Source: Neoceratodus forsteri
Lineage: Eukaryota > Chordata > Ceratodontiformes > Ceratodontidae
DNA length: 64,000 bases
Direction of reading: 5' to 3'
NCBI GenBank assembly: GCA_016271365.2
Contig: CM057451.1
Location: 491,897,501-491,961,500, forward strand
This document shows, one piece after another, positions 55,720 to 64,000 of this stretch. Every line of letters begins with the position of its first letter. The first letter of the stretch is position 1. The position numbers and the translations under genes were made by a program. The notes under the pieces were generated by a model, which worked only from the letters and a program-made list of their open reading frames with translations, was not told the DNA's origin and searched no databases.

Positions 55720-57900
55720 CAGAAGCTGGTTAACCCAGGCAGTAAGGGACAAGAGGTCAGCCTACAACAAACTCAGGAAGACTCAGAGGGAAGAAGACAG
55801 TGAAGACTACCTGAAGATGGCTAGCATAGCAGGTAAGTTAGTCTGATGAGTTAAAGTTCAGAAGGAACTGCAGCTAGCTGAGTAAATTAAAAAGGAGGTA
55901 AAGGCCTCTTTTTTTTGCTGTATTAGTGAGAAGAGGAACACGAAAGATGGGAGTGTTAGGCTCATGAAAGAGGATAGATGGGTAGAAGAGAAGGAGGGCA
56001 AAGCTGAGGTACTGAACGAGTACTTTGGTTCAGTCTTCGCCAGGGAGAGGGACAGAGCAGTGTCACTGTGGGGGGAAGAAGAAAAGGGGGAATGAGGGCA
56101 CAGATGTTTCAGTAGAGGTGGATAGGGTGAGGACTGGGTCGCTAGCATTGAGGGTAAATAAATCCCCAGTCCCTGATGGCGTACACCCGAGGGTGCTGAG
56201 GCAGCTGACAGAGGAGGAGCTTGCAGATCCTTTGCCTGATCTGTTCAATAGTTCACTGGAGTTGGGGGTGGTACAACAGGGCTGGAGAATAGTACCTGTA
56301 GTGTCCCTCCATAAGAGTGGCCCTAAGGATGACCCAGGGAATTACAGACCGGTCTGTCTAAACTCATGGAGACCATACTTAAAGGGAATATAAATAGTTT
56401 TTTTTAAATCAAAATAAAACCCACAGCATGGAAGCTTAGAGGCTTACCATCATAATGATATGGTCTGTTTTTTTCAGAAATGTGTTGTAATCAATTTTCG
56501 TTGCTGTGTAAAGTTTTCAAAGAATGTAAACAAACCTCCGCTACTATTCAAAGTTCATGCTACAGTAGGAGCCTAAAATGGCCATGACATCCATAACGTG
56601 ATGACATCAGTGGAGCATCATTGCTTTGGAGCAGTAATATAGTCTTAATAGGGACCTTATTAATAAACTGCTACAATAACCCTAGTAGAGCGTTTCTCCT
56701 CCAAGTCCCTTACTTTGCATGTAGGAGCTTTCCCACTCACATGCACAGTAAGGGATTTGGAGGAGAAGCACTTTGCTAGGGTTATTTTAACAGTTTATTA
56801 AAAAGGTCCCTATTAAGACTATATTACCACTCTGGAGCACTGTCGCTCCACTAATGTCACTACGTTATGGATGTCACGGCCATTTTAGGCTCCTACTGCA
56901 GTATAAACTTTGAATAGTAGCAAGAGTTTGTTTACATTCACTGAAAGTTTTACACAGCAATGAAAATGGATTACAACACATTTCTGAGACAAATGGACCA
57001 TATCATTATGATGATGATAAGCCTCTAAGCTACTGTGTTGTGGGTTTCGTTTTGGTTTAAAAAAATATATATTTAGATTCCCTTTAAGGAAAGGTTAGTA
57101 GAGTATCTGGATGAGAATGGTCTCTAGGATGAGAGGCAGCATTGGTTTATGGAAGGGAAGGTGTGTCAGACAAATCTGACTGACTTCTTTGACTGGGTCA
57201 CTAAAACAATGGACAAGTGTCAAGCAGTGGAAATCCTTTATCTGGATTTCAGCAAGGCCTTTGACTATATACCCTACAAGAGGCTGATCAGGAAGTTAGT
57301 GGATCTAGGGGTTGGTAAGAAGTTGACCAGGTGGGTGGAAAACTGGCTTAGGGACAGGACCCAGAGTGTGGTGGTGGAAGATGAGCTGTCCAGCACCAGG
57401 GAGACCACTAGTGAGGTCCCATAGGGCTCGGTGCTCAGACTGGTGATGATCAATGTCTTCTTCAATGATACTGGGGATGGTAGTAAGGGCAAAATTTGCC
57501 TACTAATGGATGACACCAAGCTCTGAGGGAGGGCAGACACAGCAGAAGGGATATAAGGCCTAAAGCAGGAACTGAAAAAGCTAGAGAGGTGGTCTGAGAT
57601 TTGGAAGCTTAGCTTCAGTGCAAAGAAATGTAAAGTTATGCAATTGGAGCTAAGAACCTGAGGACTGAGTACAGCCTGGCAAGGGTCCAGGTATCTGCAT
57701 TAGAGGAGGAGAAGGGCCTGGGAGTGACAATCACTAGAGACCTGAAACACTCCACACAATGTAGGAAAGCAGCAGTAAAGGCTAATAAAATGTTGGGCTG
57801 CATTGCCAGAGGGATCAGCAGCAGGTGAAAAGGAGGCAATACTATCCTTGTACAGGTCATTAGTGAGGCTGCATATGGTGTACAGTGTACAGTACTAATG
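55720..57900 (+). pseudogene. CR1-J reverse transcriptase region
   Basis: The linker reads DEDYLKMA.. and EGKAEVLNEYFGSVFARERD (56000). RT follows with VPDGVHPRVLRQLTEEELAD (56170), VSLHKSGPKDDPGNYRPVCL (56305), then after the insertion LVEYLDENGL, TDFFDWVTKTMDKCQAVEIL and YLDFSKAFDYIPYKRLIRKL (motif A, 57240), followed by RWVENWLRDRTQSVVVEDEL. Motif B is degraded (SEVP, stop, GSVLRLVMINVF), and the catalytic box reads LMDDTKL instead of FADD. Inactive. Confidence 0.83.
56383..57083. mobile_element. Palindromic 701 bp element with TTAA target duplication
   Basis: It begins AGGGAATATAAATAG and ends with the inverse of AGGGAATCTAAATA, flanked by TTAA at 56379-56382 and 57084-57087. The two arms of about 340 bp are inverse copies over most of their length (for example ATGGCCATGACATCCATAACG at left against CGTTATGGATGTCACGGCCAT at right), meeting near 56735. 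There is no coding capacity. TTAA duplication suggests mobilisation by a piggyBac-type transposase, but the ends are not the standard CCY. Confidence 0.9.
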
Positions 57901-58440
57901 CCCATACCTTAAGAAGGACATGAACCTGCTGGAGATGGTTCAGTAGACTGCAATGAAGATGACCAATGGCCAGCTCAGTAGGATGTACGAGGAGAGGTTG
58001 GAGGTCCTGAACATGTACTCCCTGGAGGAGAGGAGAGAGAGTGTGGGGACATGATTGAGACCTTCAAGTATTTGAAAGGAATAAGTAGGGAGAACAAGGA
58101 GGGTCTCTTCAAGTTTAGTGGGAACTGAAACATGAGGGACACAGTCTCAAGTTTGGGGGAGGCTTAGGAGAGAGGCTGGGGGACCTCTTCACAGAGTGGA
58201 TGGTGGCAGGTTGGAATGGGCTTCTGGGAGAAGGTGGTTTCATTGAAAACAGTAGACAGCTTCAAGAGAGGCTGGGATAGAGCTATGGGGAAAGTAAGGG
58301 TCAAGGGAGGTGTGGATGGAGGGGAAGGGCAGACTGGGGAGGGGGGCAGGTCAGTAGCTTATGCTGAGGACCCTGCAATGTGAGCAGACTAGATGGACCT
58401 AATGGCCTTATTCTGCTGGCATCATCATATGATCATAAGA

Positions 58441-58576
58441 AGCAAGTGAGGTTGTAGAAAAGTATCTGTTTAGGCTTTCAAAGCAGGACTAGACAGATTC
58501 CTGAATAAGAATGCTATTGAAGGTTACACAACATGAGTAGGGGTAATGTTCCAGCTGTTGAGCTTAGATGTGTGTC
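58441..58576 (+). other. Short LINE-like remnant
   Basis: A plus-strand reading EEVVEKYLFRLSKQD resembles the C-terminal region of CR1/L2 proteins. It may be the displaced end of CR1-I. Confidence 0.35.
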
Positions 58577-59015
58577 CATAGTCATATGGCCGGGGCGGTG
58601 CTCGTAGACCTAACCAAGGCATTTGATTTGATTGATCATGGTTTGGCCTGCACAAAATTGAAAGATCTGGGGTTTTATGATGTTGCTGTTTCTTGTTTCT
58701 ATGATTATCTGAGTAACAGGTGTCAATTTGTTCAAGCAGGTTCTGTGGTTTCTGATGTCTTGCCAGTTAGTTGTGGTGTGCCTCAGGGGTCCATTTTGGG
58801 ACCCCTGTTATTTTCTATTGTTATTAATTAGCTTCCCAGAGTTTGTAAGTTTAGTGAATCACTGCTTTATGCAGATGATCTTGTAATTTGTGCTCAGTTA
58901 AATTCTATGTCTGAACTTTCTTGTTCCCTAGAAAAGTATTTTGGTACTGTCTGTTCTTGGCTTACTTTAAATGCTATGGTTTTGAACTCTGCTAAAACAA
59001 AAGTTGTGTTATTTG
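58577..59015 (+). pseudogene. LINE K reverse transcriptase, left part
   Basis: The frame begins with motif A, AVLVDLTKAFDLIDHGLACT, then SCGVPQGSILGPLLFSIVIN (motif B) up to a stop at 58829. The catalytic box follows as LLYADDLVIC (58870), then SWLTLNAMVLNSAKTKVVLF. Only one stop breaks it, so it is well preserved. It is interrupted by hAT-3 inside the conserved KTKVVLFG motif. Confidence 0.87.
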
Positions 59016-59240
59016 TAGAGATGCAACAAATTTAAATTCTGCCAGCGAAATGAACGCAAAGTGGGCACTTTGTGTTGCCACTCCGCTACGCGTAGTGGGC
59101 AATGTAAAGTGCTCACTCCACCTTGTCATTACCACTTCGCGTTAAGGCGGAATGCCAATGCGAAGTAAGGCGAAGTCATTGTTTTTAATTGACTTCGCAT
59201 TCCTCATTATGATTCTAAGTGATCCACTTGGTGTTTCAGA
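59016..59240 (+). repeat. hAT-3 left subterminal repeats
   Basis: It is rich in CACTTCGC/GCGAAGT motifs. The segment GCGAAGTCATTGTTTTTAAT ends GACTTCGC and forms a short hairpin. The inverse arrangement recurs at the right end (61915-62141). Confidence 0.8.
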
Positions 59241-59624
59241 CTTGGCAGCCCCCCCACACATCACATGGCTTACAGTACTGTAAGTCACATGCTCTTTAGC
59301 TAGGCAGGAAGGAAGTGAGTCTTTACCTTTACTTTCTCCTGTGCAGACGGAGAGAGAGGAGTGTGTTTTGTGACTGCTGATGCTTTGAGATCAGAACAAG
59401 GAGGAGATTTAAACTTTGATTTAGACCCAACAGCTTTTTTAAAAGCTACATTTTTTTGTCTTTTCTGTACTCTTTTTTACTTAATTTGTTCTTTCTGTAA
59501 ATTTTATTTTTTTTACCTTTATAAGTAGTTAGTTGTTTGTCTGTGTCTGTGTGGCTGTGTGTGTGTTGTGTGACAGTGTGAGTAGTGATTGCTCAGACTG
59601 AGGGAGCTCAGTAGGAGAGATGGA

Positions 59625-60441
59625 CCAGGGTGAGGGAATGTCTGGCAGGGGCAGCTCTGGGAGAGTGTGGTAGTGGTAGGCATCGTACCATGCGCATGCA
59701 TGGGGGGCATGGGTGCCCATTCCTGTAGGACCGCTCAAAACTTGTGAGTGTCCCCCCCCCCCGGAAGCAGGACCAGCACCACCTCCAGAGTCTGAGGCAG
59801 CTGAACCACCACCACCACCAAGTCCAGCACCAGGTCCTCTGGAGCAGGATGTGCCGGTTACCCTGGGCCCAGGTGTGGATCCCATCCCTGTTCAGCCTGT
59901 GACCAGCCGGCTGCCAGTTCATCTGGCCCTTCCCTGCCTGTGCCTGGTATTCCCCACACCTCCATTGTTTGACAGTTTTTTGACTGTGTTGGGGGGGGGA
60001 CAGCAGTGTGGTCAAGTGCCTCCTATGTGAGGTGGAGGTGCGCCGTAGCCCCTGAGGACTCACCTGGGGACTGGGGGCCAGTGCACCCATATGCTCAATC
60101 ACCACCAGTTGGAGTGGCAGGCTGCCACAGAACAGGCCATGCCTGCACCTGCTGGCCCTTCTGTGGCAGAAGGTGCAGCTGTTCATGGTGGCAGACCTAA
60201 GAAGAGGAGGGCAAGAGCAGCACCTGCTGCTCCACCAGCACCCAAACCACCACCACCACCACCAGCAGGTCAGCCTGTAGAACGTGTGGACCCCAGAGAA
60301 CTGCATGTAATGCAGGCTGACTTAGCAGTTCTCTGGAGTGCTGTCAAGGAGAACAATGAGAGGGTGAGTGCTGTCGAGCAGCATTGGATTGCATTGAGGG
60401 ACATCAGTTGCAAATTATGTCCATGTAGGAACTGCTGCTAG
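59625..60441 (+). pseudogene. hAT-3 Pro-rich protein with BED zinc finger and coiled coil
   Basis: A first ATG at 59620 (MDQGEGMSGRGSSGR) leads after stops to a Pro-rich stretch (59713-59900; PAPPPESEAAEPPPPPSPAP). Near 60000-60115 the plus strand reads VVKCLLCEVEVRR in one frame and CTHMLNHHQLEWQA in another, the two halves of a BED-type zinc finger (C-x2-C ... H-x4-5-H). The frame 60091-60441 continues with a basic patch (GRPKKRRARA), a Pro tract and a helical segment (HVMQADLAVLWSAVKENNER) suited to coiled-coil pairing, then a stop. A DNA-binding accessory protein or transposase N-terminus is plausible. No catalytic core follows. Confidence 0.6.
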
Positions 60442-61914
60442 ATCACCATGGGATCCCACATTAGTTTTTTTTTTTCTCACACCATGTGCCCCCCCACACC
60501 TTCCTTGTTGTGTTATAAAATGTATTGCTCCACCATCCCCGACCCTTGTATGTAATTATGCCCTTTTTTTGTTGTCTTCCGTATGCGTGACACTTTGTAT
60601 TCTGAGCAGAGCAAGTATACTGCGCTAAGCTGCATATGTGCAGTCAGTCTCCTTTCCAGTCTGTGTATGTACCGCAGACACTGTCCAACTCCTTGACTTA
60701 AAAACACTTATTAATGAGTACAATGGTGGGATGGTGAAGCCTGGAGAGATATTACAAAACAGGCTTACAATACATCCAAGTAACTATTAAAAAAAATTAA
60801 TCTTGTGATTCGTGACGTGATCGTGAATCATGATTTGTGACTGCATTCGTGACCGTGATGATGAAGAACGTGATTTGTATCACGAGTGACCTGTGATGAT
60901 GGTCCTGACTTAAAAAAGCATATTAATGAGTACAATGTTCATGTAAAATTGTGCACCACACCTGTCCAGTACTCTGAGGGAAAGCCAAAGAAACAACTAT
61001 GACTTAAGTTAGAGATTGGGCCCTAAAGAGTTGCAAATGCACAGACAGATTAACATTGCGATGTGCACTGAAGAGATGCAGATGCAAAGGCACAACACCT
61101 AACCAGTACTCACCATCAGAAATTCAAATCTGGAAAAGAATACCTTTGCCCGGTTCATGTGGGCTGCGGGGAGGTTGGCAGTGTACTACACTGCTGCAGT
61201 AACAGTCACTAGTACTAGTACCAGTAAAGATATCACAAAGAAGTACAAAAATTACACAGCTGCAGTGGATAGCAGGTTCACATTGCTGAAATTATGCGGC
61301 ACAATAAAAGGTGTCTGATTTGATGACACGCGTCACACACAGACTCACACACACACACACTAAGTAATGCGTAGCAAATTTAAAACTTCAGTAATATAGC
61401 CACATATTTTAAACAAACTAAAATTATGCACTGCTGCACCACAACAATCAGCAAAAAAATGGCAAGAACTATTGAAAATATTACTGTGTGTACATTAACA
61501 CAGTTATACAAGAAAAATATCATCAAAACAGGAAGCACTGTCTTTTTTCTCCAAGTTAATCTACCTACACCACAGATATGCCCCTCCCCAAAGCACACTT
61601 CCACTGTCTCTCAGTACACAGACTGAATGTTGTACATTAACATTGAAAATCCACACGCAAACAATAAATGCTCGATGATATGAGCACAGGAGGGTTTCCT
61701 ATAATCGATGAACTAAAGTTTTGCAAAAAAAATGACTCAAAAAGGCTTTTTTAACAGCTTTTAGAAGGTTTGAATCGCAGACAGCTCTCAGAGCAGATTG
61801 TCTCCTACAGCTTCCTACACACACTACCCCAAACTGAGGCTGTGCAGAACAATCTAGAGCCCATGTGACCTGAAATCTCATGAATCACTGCAAAATTCAT
61901 GGAGCTTAAAAACA
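60442..61914. other. hAT-3 non-coding interior
   Basis: No coding motif was found. The stretch 60795-60900 is unusual in repeating CGTGA/GTGATT and TCACG motifs, and a CA run lies at 61336-61360. The catalytic core may once have been here. Confidence 0.55.
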
Positions 61915-62141
61915 AGGTGAAGTGAGGCGAAGTACATTGCTTTCAATGTACTTCACCTTAAGAATTGGTGGAGTAGTAGTTTGGGAAGGCAGAGTAACGT
62001 GAAGTCATTGTTTTCAATGGACTTTGCGTTACCCATTATAACGTGAAGTACTCCGCTTCGCGTTGCGGAGCACTCCGCGAATTCGCCTTCACTCCGCGAA
62101 TCACTTTGCAGAGTGAATTGGGGCCACTTCGCCCATCTCTA
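61915..62141 (-). repeat. hAT-3 right subterminal repeats
   Basis: GAAGT/ACTTC motifs, paired hairpins (GCGAAGTACATTG against CAATGTACTTC) and the terminal CATCTCTA occur here. It mirrors the left end. Confidence 0.8.
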
Positions 62142-62853
62142 GTTATTTGGTACGCAATTTATGTTGGTGGACACCCCAGAACTGAGGATATCTGATTTTC
62201 GGAGTGGTCTGCTTGAACAAGTGTCTCAATTTAAGTATTCAGGCACACTATTGGATCCCAGTTTGACCTTTTCACCTCAGATTCAGTCAATGGTTAAGAA
62301 AGTAAATCAAAGAACAGGGGTGTTATACAAATTCAAGTCCTTCTTCTCACAAGCAACTAGATTAGCAATTGCTATTGGTTCTCTTCTTCCATATTTTGAC
62401 TACAGTTCTTGTTTATATTATAACATAGGTACAAAAGAAATGCAAGCACTGTCTGTGGTCTAAAATAATATTTGTAGATTTATTTTAGGAGCCCTCAATA
62501 GGACACATCGGTGTAATCTTTATTCACGGTTGGGGTGATTTTCCCCTAGTTGCAGAATAGAATATTTTGTTGGTTGTCTGATGTATAAATATTTTTACTT
62601 TGGCTCCCTTTTTCTTCTTTCTGATCTTGTTGTAATGAGAGAATTGCTTCCCAGCCTGAGGTCGGCTGACGGACCACTATATTTTGTCCCCAGGTCTCGG
62701 CTTAGATTAAGCTCTACAGCTTTTTCAATAGCAGCACCATTGTATTGGTATTCACTCCCACTTGATGTTAGGATTGCTCCTTCTGTTTTAACTTTTAAAC
62801 AAAGGTTAAAAAGTTATTTATTACATAAATATGTTTGTAACTGCAATTTTTAA
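62142..62853 (+). pseudogene. LINE K C-terminal region, right part
   Basis: After hAT-3 the frame 62161-62463 reads VSQFKYSGTLLDPSLTFSPQ and IGSLLPYFDYSSCLYYNIG, typical post-RT motifs in L2-like proteins. After stops near 62464 and 62537, the frame 62581-62853 gives RSRLRLSSTAFSIAAPLYWY, SLPLDVRIAPSVLTFKQRLK and SYLLHKYVCNCNF, the usual C-terminus. The 3' untranslated region is short. Confidence 0.86.
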
Positions 62854-62990
62854 TTTGTACTTTTTGATTTTGTATTGCTGTTGATTGTATTTGTGTATTT
62901 TTGTATGTTTTTTTGACCGGGTCGGGCCTGAAAAGGGACCTTTGGTCCAGTGCCTTTACCCGGTTACCAAAGAATAAATGAAAAATTAAA

Positions 62991-63500
62991 AAATAAAAAT
63001 AGTGGGCGTGGTCACTGTGGTGCAGCAGGAAAGATGGACAAGCAGGACCCCACTCTGTCACCTCAAAACAATGTTATTATATAAAGATATGGGGTGAGGC
63101 AGGGGAGGGGTGGGGCATGAGTAGAGTCCGGGTCCCCCAACTCTCCTTAAATAAGTTTTTTTTGTTTGTTTTTTGCCCATTTTCCTTTTTTTAGTTTGCA
63201 TATGCCCTGTGTCCTACCCTTTACCTACTGTTTCCCACAATGACATCTGGGTCACCATGGCTACAGCCTCCCTCTGACATGGAAGATAAGTAAATTTCTG
63301 CCTTCACAGAAGACATGTTAGTTCTGGTTGGTGTTCAGGACTTGCTTGATTGCTCTAGGAATTTTGTGTCTCACTTCTGCCAAATCTCTGCTTATCAAGC
63401 TGGTGGGAGGGGGTCTGTCCTGTTGACCTAGAGTCCCTTCTGACCTTAAATGACTATTAATAGCTTATTATGTCACATGCTCAGCCCCAGCTGGCCACAG
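62991..63500. other. Unassigned sequence after LINE K
   Basis: No recognised motif. Confidence 0.5.
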
Positions 63501-63504
63501 TGTG

Positions 63505-63580
63505 GAATCCTGAGGCTTGCACAGGAACCACAGTCTTTCAAGTGGCAGGGCGATATGCCACTGAGCCAGTCCTTTAGTTT
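63505..63580 (-). repeat. Candidate tRNA-derived SINE head
   Basis: The minus strand reads GGACTGGCTCAGTGGCATAT, matching an RNA polymerase III A box (TGGCTCAGTGG), then CGCCCTGCC and GGTTCCTGTGCAAGCC as a degenerate B box. The spacing is tRNA-like. No target duplication was found. Confidence 0.45.
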
Positions 63581-64000
63581 TCTTTACCAGGTAGGTGTGC
63601 TGCGCAATAAAATGCCTAGTTTCAGGAATGACCTGGCAGGTTACAAAAGAGTTTAACTTAAATAATACAATTAATATCAATACCACCAAATACATACAGT
63701 AACATGAGAGTGATGACAGTGACATTGATTCAAATATATGTACACTTTTTACATTGTTTTTGTCTTTCTCTGAAATTCGTTACTTGTACTGTGATTTTAT
63801 TGTTCAAGTGTATTGTGATGGGATTAATCCTTTAAGCAAGCTCATTTTCAAGGAGGACCCTTTTTAACAACAACAAACCATACATACAGTTGATATTGGG
63901 ATACAAAATTAATTAACAGACACTATTTAACAAAATGTACAATATGAGCTATACAAGGCAGGGGTGAACAGCCAATGCTGGGAAACATATGATTTATACA
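63581..64000. other. Unassigned right edge
   Basis: AT-rich sequence without a recognisable gene or repeat. Confidence 0.5.

Larger units (their letters stand above)
55707..58440 (+). mobile_element. CR1-J: CR1 LINE split by a TTAA palindromic element
   Basis: It starts in the linker between endonuclease and RT and ends near 58430 with ACCTAATGGCCTTATTCTGC and a CATCATATGATC-like end. The RT is interrupted exactly after ETILK at 56382 and resumes with ERLVEYLDENGL at 57088. Confidence 0.82.
59016..62141 (+). mobile_element. hAT-3: 3.1 kb element with an 8 bp duplication and no visible transposase
   Basis: The terminal repeats TAGAGATG/CATCTCTA are flanked by an exact 8 bp duplication GTTATTTG (59008-59015 and 62142-62149). 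Excision rejoins the LINE K frame. The subterminal zones on both sides share inverted motifs such as GCGAAGTCATTG and TTCAATGTACTTCGC-like sequence. It carries one BED-finger protein region (59620-60441) and long non-coding sequence. Confidence 0.92.
58577..62990 (+). mobile_element. LINE K (L2-like), split by hAT-3
   Basis: The RT runs to KTKVVLF at 59007-59015 and continues with GTQFMLVDTPEL from 62150. The 3' end at 62930-62990 has CCTGAAAAGGG...CCCGGTTA and an A-rich tail. It is 5'-truncated just before RT motif A. Confidence 0.88.

Noticed and set aside
59608..60306. 232-codon minus frame rich in Trp
   Set aside because: It is the antisense shadow of CCA/CCACCA Pro codons in the hAT-3 protein region.

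Overview
The window looks like non-genic, transposon-packed DNA from a vertebrate with a large genome. I found no conventional host gene, tRNA, rRNA operon or CRISPR. Almost everything recognisable is a mobile element: CR1-type LINEs with a tail of repeated TTTCTATG, L2-like LINEs, another APE-type LINE family, a Gmr1-like Ty3/gypsy element, a retrovirus-like provirus, three hAT elements, a PIF/Harbinger element, a palindromic TTAA element and SINEs with tRNA-like or 5S rRNA-like heads. This mixture suggests a lungfish, an amphibian or a similar lineage; I cannot name the species from sequence alone.

Layout. 1-4.2 kb: the 5' part of a minus-strand Gmr1-like retrotransposon (LTR, PBS, gag with a SCAN-like segment, protease, integrase; the RT would lie off the left edge), its protease split by a short hAT. 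4.2-7.2 kb: microsatellite, unassigned sequence and an L2-like 3' end. 7.2-18.7 kb: one LINE (F) split first by a related LINE (G, 7851-10720) and then by a 6.9 kb Harbinger (11002-17885) that carries a transposase plus two Myb/SANT-like genes. 19.0-52.8 kb: an L2-like LINE (H) split by a 31.3 kb block whose ends are two matching LTRs (19651-20145 and 50479-50975). The block is one minus-strand provirus that was later filled with CR1 elements. CR1-A (about 21.59-33.47 kb) contains a 7.6 kb KIAA1586-type hAT (23646-31222). CR1-D is split by CR1-B (which holds L2-like LINE M) and by CR1-C (which holds CR1-E). 52.8-58.4 kb: CR1-I, two SINE types and CR1-J with a 701 bp palindromic TTAA element. 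58.6-63.0 kb: L2-like LINE K, split by a 3.1 kb hAT (59016-62141) that encodes a BED-finger and coiled-coil protein but no visible transposase. 63-64 kb: mostly unassigned, with one candidate SINE head.

How it fits together. Many insertions can be placed to the base because the interrupted coding sequence resumes on the far side and a target-site duplication flanks the insert (8 bp for hAT, 3 bp for Harbinger, TTAA for the palindrome, 5-18 bp for LINEs and SINEs, a probable 4 bp for the provirus). The result is a four-deep stack (LINE H > provirus > CR1-A > hAT-2) that gives a relative history of activity. Nearly all coding regions are broken; the best-preserved frames are the LINE-M reverse transcriptase (36173-37198), the CR1-D endonuclease (38273-38862), the two hAT-2 transposase frames and the first Harbinger Myb-like gene.
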